A model generated the notes under the pieces. That model saw only the letters and a program-made list of their open reading frames with translations. It did no database searches and was not told the origin of the DNA. A program made the translations under genes and the position numbers. Below, piece after piece: positions 9,392 through 18,028 of a DNA stretch of 64,000 nt. Numbering within the stretch: the first letter of the stretch is position 1; each line of letters starts with the position of its first letter. The DNA comes from Limimonas halophila (GTDB lineage: Bacteria; Pseudomonadota; Alphaproteobacteria; Kiloniellales; Rhodovibrionaceae): positions 1 through 64,000 of the forward strand of contig NZ_FNCE01000005.1 in assembly GCF_900100655.1 (NCBI RefSeq), read 5' to 3'.

Positions 9392-10279
9392 TTACGCCTG
9401 TTGGCCCATCACCTCGGGGTGCAGGTGCGCGGCGAGGTGTTCGGCCGAGTCCGCCAGGCGCGGGCCGGGGCGGCTGAACAGGGCGTTGGCGTCCACGGCG
9501 TGCACGCGCCCCGTGCGCACGGCGCGCAGCCGGGTCCACCACGGCTGATGGGTCAGGGCCGCCAGCTCCGCGTCCACGCGCTCGCGGGCGAAGCCGCAGG
9601 GCATGGCGACGATGACGTCGGGATCGGCCGCCGCCAGGTCGTCGGGCGAGATGAAGAAGGCGGGCGCGCCCGGGGTGTTGAAGACGTCCGTGCCGCCGGC
9701 CGCCGCGATCAGCTCCGGCACCCAGTGGCCGCCGGCCATGAGCGGGTCCAGCCACTCCAGCGCCGCCACGCGCGGGCGCGGGCGGCCGGCCGTGGCCATG
9801 CGCACCGCCTCGACCCGCCGGGCCAGGGCCTGCGCCAGTTCCGCGCCCGCCGCCGGGACGCCGATCGCCTCGGCGACGCGCTCAACGTCGCGCCAGACGT
9901 CCGCCAGCCGCGCCGGGGCCAGGGAGAGCAGCCGCGCCCCGCCGGTCAGCTCGGCCACGGCCGCTTCCACGTCCGCCAGCGACACCGCGCAGACGTCACA
10001 CCGGTCCTGCGTCAGCACGAGGTCCGGCCGCAGGTCCGCCAGCAGCCCCCGGTCCAGGTCGTAGAGGCTGAGGGCGTCGCCCAGGGTTCGTTTCACCTGC
10101 GCATCGATTTCGGCGCTGGCCGCGCTGCTGTCGATGCGGGCGCTGGTGACGGCGGGCAGCCCGGCCACGTGTGGGGGATGGTCGCATTCGTGCGACCGCC
10201 CCACGAGCCGGTCGCCGCAGCCCAGCGCCGCCACGATTTCCGTGGCGTTGGGCACCAGGCTGACGATTCGCCGGGGCAT
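9392..10279 (-). CDS. Cobalamin-binding-protein (BtuF-like) homologue
   Basis: The 295-residue protein has the type III periplasmic-binding-protein fold of BtuF and similar proteins. It starts RIVSLVPNATEIVAALGCGDRLVGRSHECD and includes VLTQDRCDVCAVSL, features of the 'cobalamin-binding protein' family. There is no signal peptide, so it is probably cytoplasmic, unlike true BtuF; such leaderless members are common and their role is unsettled. cobT and cbiB elsewhere in the window show that the organism handles corrinoids. No permease or ATPase is adjacent. The start at 10279 gives the expected N-terminus. Confidence 0.8.
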   Translation of the reverse strand: MPRRIVSLVPNATEIVAALGCGDRLVGRSHECDHPPHVAGLPAVTSARIDSSAASAEIDAQVKRTLGDALSLYDLDRGLLADLRPDLVLTQDRCDVCAVSLADVEAAVAELTGGARLLSLAPARLADVWRDVERVAEAIGVPAAGAELAQALARRVEAVRMATAGRPRPRVAALEWLDPLMAGGHWVPELIAAAGGTDVFNTPGAPAFFISPDDLAAADPDVIVAMPCGFARERVDAELAALTHQPWWTRLRAVRTGRVHAVDANALFSRPGPRLADSAEHLAAHLHPEVMGQQA

Positions 10280-10306
10280 GCCTGCGGGCCGGTTTGTGCG
10301 GGTGCG

Positions 10307-10819
10307 TCAGGCGTCGGCGGGCATGCGCCCGCGCACGTGCTCCTGCACGTCCAGGCGGTGGGGCGTGAAGGCCTCGCGCAGCACCTCGACCGCCCGCTCG
10401 GGCTCACTGTCGCCGCACATGAAGACGTCCAGCGCCGCGTAGCCGCGTTCCGGCCAGCTGTGGATGGAGATGTGCGACTCCGCCAGCACGGCCACGCCGG
10501 TCACGCCGCCGTTGGGCGTGAAGTGGTGGAAGTGCGTGTGCAAGAGCGTGGCGCCGGCCTCGCGCGCGGCGCGTTCGAGGGTGGTCCGCACGTGGTCCAC
10601 GTCGTCGATGCCGTGGGCGTCCCACACATCGATGATGAGGTGGCGGCCAGCGAAGCACTCGCCGTTTTGAACAACGAAATGATCGGGGCTGTCCGCACGC
10701 AGCTCGCCCGCATCGGGCCCCGTGCGCTCGGCCTGCGGAAGGGTGGAAACCGTCGCCTGGGCGTCGCTCGGAAAAGCTTCCGAGTCCATCCCCAGTGTGA
10801 GGGTGTCGTCCGTGTGCAT
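10307..10819 (-). CDS. speD: S-adenosylmethionine decarboxylase proenzyme
   Basis: SpeD supplies decarboxylated SAM for spermidine synthesis. It is a pyruvoyl enzyme made by self-cleavage. The 170-residue product contains the cleavage motif AESHISIHSWPE: Ser115 would become the pyruvoyl group, with His120 and Cys135 (DVFMCG) at the spacings seen in the Thermotoga enzyme (63/68/83). The core of about 115 residues is preceded by about 55 extra polar residues, longer than typical. The ATG at 10819 is kept because an AGGGGGG ribosome binding site precedes it. speE is not in the window. Confidence 0.92.
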   Translation of the reverse strand: MHTDDTLTLGMDSEAFPSDAQATVSTLPQAERTGPDAGELRADSPDHFVVQNGECFAGRHLIIDVWDAHGIDDVDHVRTTLERAAREAGATLLHTHFHHFTPNGGVTGVAVLAESHISIHSWPERGYAALDVFMCGDSEPERAVEVLREAFTPHRLDVQEHVRGRMPADA

Positions 10820-10916
10820 CGTGCACCCCCCTGGACCAGCAGATGAACCAGAAGTCCGGGCCGCATGGACCCGGGGCTCGTGTTGTGCCGCGCCCCCGAG
10901 GGCAGGTTTGCGGAAC

Positions 10917-10964
10917 AAAAAAACGGACGCCGCGTGCGCGGGCTGTTCCCGCGCCGAACGTCCG
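10917..10964 (-). terminator. Intrinsic terminator, minus strand, upstream of speD
   Basis: A two-part stem reads CGGACG (10924-10929) with CGTCCG (10959-10964), and inside it GCGCGGG (10936-10942) with CCCGCGC (10948-10954). On the minus strand it is followed by seven T (complement of 10917-10923). It lies about 250 nt after the RES remnant and about 100 nt before the speD start. It either ends the antitoxin transcript or acts as an attenuator in a speD leader. The rest of 10820-11214 holds no gene I can support. Confidence 0.75.
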
Positions 10965-11214
10965 CTCGTCGACGCCTCAGGTCGCCGCTTGCGTGGAAAA
11001 TCCTGCTGCCGTCCGCCGCCAGCGCGTCGCTGCTTTGGCCGGCGTTGCGGCGACGGACCGTGTCCGGCCCCTACGTCGTGTGCCGGAATGTGGCGCGTGC
11101 CAGTCCGCCGGTCAAGCGTGATCGGTCCGCGTGGTCGCGGTCCAGTCACGGGGCGCGCGCGTTTGGAGCGCCGGGTGGTGGGGGCTGTGCAAGCGTCAGG
11201 AGCGGCTCGCGGCG

Positions 11215-11395
11215 TCACCCGAACAGGCGTGGATCGAAGCTGAAGGGGCGCGTCGCGGGTTCCTCAAGGACGCCGGCCGCCGGATGGCGCGGATTCAGCA
11301 AGAGGTTCGAGGCCTCTTCGACCAGCCGGGAGCGAACGCGGAGTATCGGCGTGCTTCGCCCGCGCCAGCCGCCACCCGCTTGTCGGCAGGGTCAT
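11215..11395 (-). pseudogene. Internally deleted RES-domain toxin remnant
   Basis: Just after the antitoxin, an ATG overlaps its stop as ATGA. It opens a frame reading MTLPTSGWRLARAKHADTP, the usual beginning of RES toxins (WR(I/L)AR-KHAD). The frame then loses similarity and stops. In another frame the next codons read RLVEEASNLLLNPRHPAA and end PFSFDPRLFG-stop (TGA at 11217-11215), the typical RES C-terminus (NxLLNPxHP...PFxFDPRLF). About 30 codons of C-terminus are joined directly to about 18 codons of N-terminus, out of frame. The middle of the domain, including the NAD-binding site, is gone. A functional toxin is not possible. Confidence 0.85.
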
Positions 11396-11826
11396 GCCGC
11401 GAGGCCGTGATCGATCCGGTTCAGCAGGTCTTCGACCAGGCGCACGCCCTCGTCGGTGTCGAAGAGGTTCACCGGGCGCTGCTCGCCGAGCGCGCGCGAG
11501 GGGCGCGTCATCCAGGTGTGGGCGCGGGTGCTGTCGCCGAAGGTGCCGACGGCGTGCTGAAACACCCGGAAAAAGCGTGTGACGCGGTCGGACTGCGCCG
11601 GGCTCAAACGGCCCGTACGCTTGCTGTGTGCCGCCGTGCGCGGCGCCAGGATGCCCAGGTGCGTCAATGCCTTGAAGGACAGCCCGAGCCGCTCGGCGGT
11701 TTCTTCGACCAGGGCGATGGGAAGGCCCTCGCGCACGGATGCGATGACGGCCAAATGGCGGGTCGGCTCCGCCGCGCGCTGGGCTTCCAGGTAGGTTTCG
11801 GGCGTCAGGCTCACGGGCTCGGTCAT
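11392..11826 (-). CDS. MbcA/ParS/Xre-type antitoxin (DUF2384)
   Basis: The 144-residue protein has an N-terminal helical DNA-binding-like region (residues about 20-75, VVEETAERLGLSFKALTHLGI). Its C-terminal MbcA/ParS toxin-binding domain has FRVFQHAVGTFGDSTRAHTWMTRPSRALGEQRPVNLFDTDEGVRLVEDLLNRI, shown here only as a family-defining stretch around residues 85-140. The start at 11826 is chosen because GAGGA lies six bases upstream; a TTG five codons earlier is the alternative. It normally neutralises a RES NAD+-degrading toxin encoded immediately downstream, but here that gene is a remnant, leaving an orphan antitoxin. Confidence 0.88.
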   Translation of the reverse strand: MTEPVSLTPETYLEAQRAAEPTRHLAVIASVREGLPIALVEETAERLGLSFKALTHLGILAPRTAAHSKRTGRLSPAQSDRVTRFFRVFQHAVGTFGDSTRAHTWMTRPSRALGEQRPVNLFDTDEGVRLVEDLLNRIDHGLAA

Positions 11827-11915
11827 GGCATCCTCGTGCAAGCTGCCGTCAGTCTAGGGGCAGGTTGCACGGGTGCGCAAAGGGGACCGGCGTAGGCCGG
11901 TGTCGGCGGGGGCCG

Positions 11916-12147
11916 GGCACCTTTCCCAAGACGGACGCAAACATCTCGTTTGGAAGGCGTCCGGTCGACTGACTGACGGGGTCAAACTGCCAGTCAGTTT
12001 GGCGGATTGCCGCTTGCGCGGCTAATCCGCCCTACTAGTCTAATCGGCCCTACCAGTCGTGGCACCGTCCCCAAGATTGACGCAAACGGCGAATTTTCTC
12101 GGGCGTCCACCTGCCTGACTGGTGCGATCAAACAAGCTTTGTTTGCT
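11916..12147. repeat. Direct repeat pair with strong hairpins at the leuC 3' end
   Basis: Two related copies (about 11916-12000 and 12061-12147) each read GGCACC-N-CCCAAGA, then GACGCAAAC, GGCGTCC, a CTGACTG motif and a CAAAC/GTTTG hairpin. Between them a long stem, GGCGGATTGCCGC (12001-12013) with GCGGC-T-AATCCGCC (12018-12031), forms a near-perfect hairpin. The second copy ends in CAAACAAGCTTTGTTTG, which starts inside the leuC stop region (complement of 12128-12130). The CCCCAAGATTGACGC block recurs inverted at 50.53-50.58 kb and, diverged, at 39.04-39.10 kb. Confidence 0.75.
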
Positions 12148-13561
12148 CAGCTTCTTGGACCATCTCGCGCACATCGGTGATGTGGCCGGTGATGGCGGCG
12201 GCGGCGGCCATGGCGGGGGACATGAGGTGGGTGCGTCCGCCGCGGCCCTGGCGGCCCTCGAAGTTGCGGTTCGAGGTGGAGGCGCAGCGCTCGCCGGGCT
12301 CCAGGCGGTCGGAGTTCATGGCCAGGCACATGGAGCAGCCGGGCTCGCGCCACTCGAAGCCGGCCTCGGTGAAGATGCGGTCCAGGCCCTCTTCCTCGGC
12401 CTGCTCGCGCACGAGGCCGGAGCCGGGAACGATCATGGCGTGCACGCCGTCGGCGACCGTGCGGCCCTTGGCGACCTTGGCGACCTCGCGCAGATCCTCG
12501 ATGCGGGCGTTGGTGCAGGAGCCGATGAAGACCTTGTCCAGCTTCAGGTCCTGCATGGGCGTGCCCGGCGTGATGCCCATGTAGTCCAGCGAGCGCGCGA
12601 TCGAGCGCCGGCGGCTTTCGTCGGGCGCGTCGGCCGGGTCCGGCACGGCGCCCGTGACCGGCACGACGTCCTGCGGCGAGGTGCCCCAGGAGACCTGCGG
12701 CGCGATCTCGTCGGCGTGCAGGACGACCTCGGTGTCGTATTCGGCGCCGGGGTCGGAGGGCAGGGAGCGCCAGTACTGCACGGCCTGCTCCCACTGCCCG
12801 GCCTTGGGGGCGTAGGGGCGGCCCTTGATGTACTCGAAGGTGGTCTCGTCGGGCGCGATCATGCCGGCGCGGGCGCCCGCCTCGATGGACATGTTGCAGA
12901 TGGTCATGCGCCCGGCCATGGAGAGCTCGCGCACGGCCTCGCCGGCATACTCGATGACGTGCCCGGTGCCACCGGCGGTGCCGATCTTGGCGATGATGGC
13001 CAGGATCAGGTCCTTGGCGGTGGTGCCCTCGGGGCGCTTGCCGTCCACGGTGATGCGCATGTTCTTGGCCGGCTTCATCAGCAGCGTCTGCGTGGCGAGC
13101 ACGTGCTCGACCTCGCTGGTGCCGATGCCGAAGGCCAGGGCGCCGAACGCGCCGTGCGTGGCGGTGTGGGAGTCGCCGCAGACGATGGTCATGCCCGGCT
13201 GGGTCATGCCCTGCTCGGGGCCGATGATGTGGACGATGCCCTGGCGCGGGTCGTCCATGCCGTACATCTCGACGCCGAAGTCGCGGCAGTTCTGCTCCAG
13301 CGTCTCCACCTGGACGCGGCTGTCTTCCTCCGCGATGCCCTGGGCGCGGTTATAGGTGGGGACGTTGTGGTCGCACACCGCCAGGGTCGCGTCGGGGCGG
13401 CGGACGGCGCGGTTGTTGAGCCGGAGCCCCTCGAACGCCTGCGGACTCGTGACCTCGTGGACGAGGTGGCGGTCGATGTAGAGCAGGCAGGTGCCGTCGT
13501 CCTTCCGCTCGACCACGTGCTCGTCCCAGATCTTGTCGAACAGCGTCCGGGGCTTGCTCAT
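12128..13561 (-). CDS. leuC: 3-isopropylmalate dehydratase large subunit
   Basis: LeuC is the [4Fe-4S] aconitase-type subunit that isomerises 2- to 3-isopropylmalate together with LeuD. The 477-residue protein has full family length. Visible motifs are [34 protein letters not shown] and [10 protein letters not shown], which supply the cluster cysteines. The ATG at 13561 follows AAGGAG and gives [17 protein letters not shown]. It lies downstream of rplS, the usual alphaproteobacterial place, but leuD does not follow. Its last codons and stop fall in a hairpin-bearing repeat. Confidence 0.97.
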   Translation of the reverse strand: MSKPRTLFDKIWDEHVVERKDDGTCLLYIDRHLVHEVTSPQAFEGLRLNNRAVRRPDATLAVCDHNVPTYNRAQGIAEEDSRVQVETLEQNCRDFGVEMYGMDDPRQGIVHIIGPEQGMTQPGMTIVCGDSHTATHGAFGALAFGIGTSEVEHVLATQTLLMKPAKNMRITVDGKRPEGTTAKDLILAIIAKIGTAGGTGHVIEYAGEAVRELSMAGRMTICNMSIEAGARAGMIAPDETTFEYIKGRPYAPKAGQWEQAVQYWRSLPSDPGAEYDTEVVLHADEIAPQVSWGTSPQDVVPVTGAVPDPADAPDESRRRSIARSLDYMGITPGTPMQDLKLDKVFIGSCTNARIEDLREVAKVAKGRTVADGVHAMIVPGSGLVREQAEEEGLDRIFTEAGFEWREPGCSMCLAMNSDRLEPGERCASTSNRNFEGRQGRGGRTHLMSPAMAAAAAITGHITDVREMVQEAEQTKLV

Positions 13562-13732
13562 CGAAAGGCTCCTTTTCACCGCCGCGCCGGTCCCAGGGGT
13601 ATCACACGATCTGGGATCGGCGCGCGCCCGAACAACACCCGCGCGCGGCGGGTGGACATGCGCGAACGCCGGCCGGGTGTTTCACCGGCCGGCGCCAACC
13701 ACGCACGCATCGCGCACGCCCAGAGGTGGGGG

Positions 13733-14184
13733 TCAGCCCTGGTTCTGGGCCGGGGTCTTGCGCTTCTTGTTGCTGCGCCGGCCCTTGGCGCTGGTGCTCG
13801 CGGCCGCGCGCTGCTTGGCGACGTCGCCCGTGACCTTTTCGGGGATGCGGGCCGACTTCCCCTTGCGGTTGCGCAGGTAGTACAGCTTCGCCCGGCGGAC
13901 GTCGCCGCGCTTGAGCACCTGGATGGAGTCGATGTTCGGCGAGTACAGCGGGAAGACGCGCTCGACGCCCTCGCCGAAGCTGTACTTGCGCACGCGGAAG
14001 GAGGAGTTGATCCCGCGCTGCTTGAACGCCAGCACGGTGCCGTCGAACGCCTGGACGCGCTCGCGGTTCCCCTCAACGACGCGCACGTTCACGCGCACGG
14101 TATCGCCAGCCCCGAAGCTGGGGATGTCCTTGTTCTGGGTCTGGCGCTCGCGCTCTTCGGCTTCGAGCTCCTGGATGATCGGTT

Positions 14185-14188
<4 letters not shown>
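13733..14188 (-). CDS. rplS: 50S ribosomal protein L19 (bL19)
   Basis: bL19 sits at the 30S-50S interface of the ribosome. The 151-residue protein has the core [18 protein letters not shown] and the [12 protein letters not shown] motif, then a basic Ala/Lys/Arg tail of about 35 residues that is typical of alphaproteobacteria. The start at 14188 overlaps the trmD stop as ATGA (14185-14188), so the gene is coupled to trmD in the order rpsP-rimM-trmD-rplS. Confidence 0.97.
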
Positions 14189-14919
<731 letters not shown>

Positions 14920-14953
14920 CCACGCTCCGTCCGCCGGGGGGGGTCGGCCCCGG

Positions 14954-15517
14954 TCACGCCGTCTCTTCGTCCTCGGCCGTGTCCGCGCCGCCGGGGCTTT
15001 CGGTTTCCACCGGCGGGTCGGCGACGATGCGCCCGCCCGCGATGTCCACCGTGGGCACGACGTCCCGGGTGAAGGGCAGGAGGCGGGCGGCGCCGTCCGG
15101 CCCCGCGATCTCCAGGATGTCGCCGGCGCCGTGGTCGTGGACCGCGGCGACGGTGCCCAGCGATCGGCCGGCCGTGTCTTCCACCGGCAGCCCGATGAGG
15201 TCCGCGTGGTAGAAGGTATCGTCCTCCGCCGGCTCCGGCAGCTTGGCGCGGTCCACGTAGAGCCGCGTGCCCTTGAGGGCGAGCGCGGCGTCGCGGTCCC
15301 GCACCCCGGCGATTCCCGCGAGCACCGTGCCCTTGTGCGTGCCGTGGACGGTCAGCTCGTAGCGGTGCCGCCCCGATTCGTCCGTGACGGGCCCGTAGGC
15401 GCCGACGGCTTCGGGCTCGCCGGTGAAGGGCTTGATGCGGACGCTGCCGCGCACGCCGTGCGCGCCCACGACCACGCCCAGGCAGACCCGCTGGTCTGTG
15501 TTGGGCTCATCGGGCAT
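14954..15517 (-). CDS. rimM: Ribosome maturation factor RimM
   Basis: RimM helps mature the 30S head by binding uS19. The 187-residue protein has the N-terminal barrel ([20 protein letters not shown]) and the C-terminal PRC barrel ([24 protein letters not shown]), followed by an acidic tail. The start at 15517 follows GAGGTGA; the longer frame would run into the tandem repeats. It is 34 bp ahead of trmD but separated from rpsP by about 300 bp of 96-bp repeats, which is unusual for this operon. Confidence 0.95.
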   Translation of the reverse strand: MPDEPNTDQRVCLGVVVGAHGVRGSVRIKPFTGEPEAVGAYGPVTDESGRHRYELTVHGTHKGTVLAGIAGVRDRDAALALKGTRLYVDRAKLPEPAEDDTFYHADLIGLPVEDTAGRSLGTVAAVHDHGAGDILEIAGPDGAARLLPFTRDVVPTVDIAGGRIVADPPVETESPGGADTAEDEETA

Positions 15518-15554
15518 GGCGTCACCTCGTCGGGCCACCGCTACGCCGGCATCG

Positions 15555-15818
15555 CGTGGGAGCGACACCACCCGGCCGCGACCGACGCCGGTGCCGGCAG
15601 ACGGGCGCCGGTAGCTTCCAAGCTACCCACGCCGGAGTCCGCAAACACCGCGTGGGAGCGACACCACCCGGCCGCGACCGACGCCGGTGTCGGCAGACGG
15701 GCGCCGGTAGCTTCGAAGCCTCTCGCGCCGGGGTCCGAAAACACCGCGCGGGAGCGACACCACCCGGTCGCGACCGACGCCGGTGTCGGCAGACAGACGC
15801 CGGTAGCTTCCAAGCTAC
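15555..15818. repeat. Three tandem 96-bp repeats in the rpsP-rimM gap
   Basis: Copies begin at 15555, 15651 and 15747 (period 96 bp) with CGTGGGAGCGACACCACCC or a close variant. Each holds GACCGACGCCGGTGTCGGC and a palindrome GTAGCTT-CC-AAGCTAC (intact in copies 1 and 3, mutated in copy 2). The third copy runs into rpsP, and its palindrome (15803-15818) contains the rpsP stop codon (complement of 15815-15817). The CGCCGGTGTCG core is shared with the other dispersed repeats. The gap has an open frame of 32-residue repeats but no ribosome binding site. Confidence 0.9.
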
Positions 15819-16162
15819 GCGCGGCTGCCGCTGCGACCGGTGCCGCGGCCCTTGCGCGGGCGCTCGGCCTTGGGGATGTGGTTGCGCGTCTGCTGCGGGA
15901 TGGAGCGCGGGGTGATCAGCTCCTCCTTCTCCAGCAGGCGGTGCACACGGTCCGTCGGCTTGGCGCCGTTGTTGAGCCACTGCGTCGCGCGCTCGCTGTG
16001 GATCTTGTAGCGCTCGGGGTGATCCGGCGGGACCATCGGGTTGTAGAAGCCGATCTGGTCCACGAAGCGCCCGTCGCGGGGGGCGTCCTTCTCGGCCACC
16101 ACGATGCGGTAGAAGGGCCGCTTCTTGGCGCCCTTGCGCATCAGGCGAATCGCCAGCGCCAT
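15815..16162 (-). CDS. rpsP: 30S ribosomal protein S16 (bS16)
   Basis: bS16 is an early 30S assembly protein. The 115-residue product starts [21 protein letters not shown], has [16 protein letters not shown], and ends in a basic tail ([15 protein letters not shown]) that extends the conserved core of about 80 residues. Expected neighbours ffh and rimM flank it. The stop codon lies in the stem of a repeat palindrome, so the repeat may have replaced the original 3' end of the reading frame. Confidence 0.97.
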   Translation of the reverse strand: MALAIRLMRKGAKKRPFYRIVVAEKDAPRDGRFVDQIGFYNPMVPPDHPERYKIHSERATQWLNNGAKPTDRVHRLLEKEELITPRSIPQQTRNHIPKAERPRKGRGTGRSGSRA

Positions 16163-16236
16163 GTGTGTTTCTCCCTTGCTCGCTGGGTCGTCGTCGAAGA
16201 GGCGTCGTCTCGTGATTGCGTGGTGTGGGAAGCGGG

Positions 16237-17748
16237 TCAGCGCTTGCGCCCACGCCCGCGCCCCGGCTTGCCGGTGCCGGGCAGGCCGCTGGGCATGCCG
16301 CCGCCGGTTCCGGGCAGCCCGCCGCCGGGCATGCCGCCCCCACCGGGGAGGCCGCCCCCGCCGGGCATGCCGCCGCCAGCGCCCGGCATGCCACCGGGCA
16401 TGTCGCTCATGTCGGGCATGCCGCCCTTCGCGCCTTTTTTGCTCTGCTTGCTGGCGCGCTTCATCATCTTCTGGGCTTCCTGGTGCTGCTTGAGCAGCTT
16501 GTTCACGTCCTGGACGGTCATGCCGGAGCCGGCGGCAATGCGGCGTTTGCGCGAGGCCTTGATGATCTCGGGCCGCTTGCGCTCCTGCTCGGTCATGGAC
16601 TGGATCATGGCGATCTGCCGGTTGACCGACTTCTCGTCGACCATGCTTTCCAGGTTCTTCATCTGCTTGCCCAGCTGGCCCATGCCGGGAAGCATCTTCA
16701 TGAGCGCCTGCATGCCGCCCATCTTCTGGAGCTGGCGGTACTGCTGGGCGAGGTCGTCCAGGTCGAACTTGCCCTTCTGAACCTTCTTGCGGAGCTTTTC
16801 GGCCTGCTCCTCCTCGACCGTCTCCTGGGCCTTTTCCACGAGCGAGACGACGTCGCCCATGCCCAGGATGCGGTTGGCGATGCGCTCGGGGTGGAAGGGC
16901 TCCAGCGCGTCCACCTTTTCGCCCGTGCCCATCATCTTGATGGGCTGGCCGGTGACCGCGCGCATGGACAGGGCCGCGCCGCCGCGCGCATCACCGTCCA
17001 CGCGGGTGAGGACGATGCCGGTGACGCCCACGCCCTCGTGGAACTTCTGGGCGGTGGTGACGGCGTCCTGACCGGTCATGGAATCGGCGACGAGCAGCGT
17101 CTCGGCGGGCTCGGCGGCGTCGCGCACCTCGACGATCTCGTTCATCAGCTCGTCGTCGATGGCGAGCCGGCCGGCGGTGTCCAGCAGGACGATGTCGTAG
17201 CCCTGGAGCGTGGCCTCGCGCTTGGCGCGCTTGGCGATGGCCTTGGGCGGCTCGCCCTGGACGTTTTCCAGCACGGTGACGCCGATCTGCGCGCCCAGCG
17301 TGCGCAGCTGGTCCTGGGCGGCGGGCCGGCGCACGTCCAGCGAGGCCATCAGGACCTTCTTGCGCTGCTTGTCCTGGAAGTACTTGGCGAGCTTGGCCGT
17401 GGAGGTCGTCTTGCCCGAGCCCTGGAGGCCGACGAGCATGATGGGCGTCGGCGGCTCGGTGGTGAGCTCGATCTCGGCGTGTTCGCCGCCCAGCATCTCG
17501 GTCAGGCGGTCGTGGACGATCTTCACGACCTGCTGGCCCGGCGTGACCGACTTCGTCACCTCCTGCCCGACGGCGCGCTCGCGCACGTCGGCGACGAACT
17601 GCTTGACCACGGGCAGGGCGACGTCGGCCTCCAGCAGCGCCAGACGCACCTCGCGCAGCGCCTGGTCCACGTCCTTCTCGGACAGTGCGCCGCGGCCCTT
17701 GAGGCCCTCGAAGACTGTGCCCAGCCGCTCTTGCAGGCTGTCGAACAT
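16237..17748 (-). CDS. ffh: Signal recognition particle protein Ffh
   Basis: Ffh binds 4.5S RNA and signal sequences and targets membrane proteins to FtsY and SecYEG. The 503-residue protein has the N helix bundle, the GTPase domain ([37 protein letters not shown]) and a methionine-rich M domain (residues about 300-440). It ends in a long Gly/Met/Pro low-complexity tail (about 445-495, repeated PGGGGMPG units) before a basic end. The ATG at 17748 follows AAAGGA. Upstream 17749-18028 holds no gene; it is the divergent promoter space with the second MscS gene. Confidence 0.97.
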   Translation of the reverse strand: MFDSLQERLGTVFEGLKGRGALSEKDVDQALREVRLALLEADVALPVVKQFVADVRERAVGQEVTKSVTPGQQVVKIVHDRLTEMLGGEHAEIELTTEPPTPIMLVGLQGSGKTTSTAKLAKYFQDKQRKKVLMASLDVRRPAAQDQLRTLGAQIGVTVLENVQGEPPKAIAKRAKREATLQGYDIVLLDTAGRLAIDDELMNEIVEVRDAAEPAETLLVADSMTGQDAVTTAQKFHEGVGVTGIVLTRVDGDARGGAALSMRAVTGQPIKMMGTGEKVDALEPFHPERIANRILGMGDVVSLVEKAQETVEEEQAEKLRKKVQKGKFDLDDLAQQYRQLQKMGGMQALMKMLPGMGQLGKQMKNLESMVDEKSVNRQIAMIQSMTEQERKRPEIIKASRKRRIAAGSGMTVQDVNKLLKQHQEAQKMMKRASKQSKKGAKGGMPDMSDMPGGMPGAGGGMPGGGGLPGGGGMPGGGLPGTGGGMPSGLPGTGKPGRGRGRKR

Positions 17749-18028
17749 CGCCGCGATCCTTTCCGGCCGTCCGGCCGCGGTCCCGTCCCACCGGCCGGCC
17801 GGGTCCAATGATGCAGTCAGCACCAAACGCGCCAGTGCGCGACCCCTCGCGGACTGGCGGAGCTCCCCGCAGGCTGATGCGACCGGGAGCTGGACGACAC
17901 CGGGACGGTGGCTATGGACTGAGCGTGTCTACGCCCGCGCGAGGCGGCTCGTCAAGGCACGTGCTTTACATGTCGAAACCGAGCCCGTATCGACACCTTC
18001 GTTCAACCACAATGTCCGTACGAGCCCC

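Noticed and set aside
15541-15813. Minus-strand open frame of 32-residue repeats in the rpsP-rimM gap
   Set aside because: Open only because the repeat length is a multiple of three. It needs a TTG start, has no ribosome binding site and no similarity to any family.
15555-15818. CRISPR array
   Set aside because: The 96-bp units are adjacent without unique spacers, so this is a tandem repeat.
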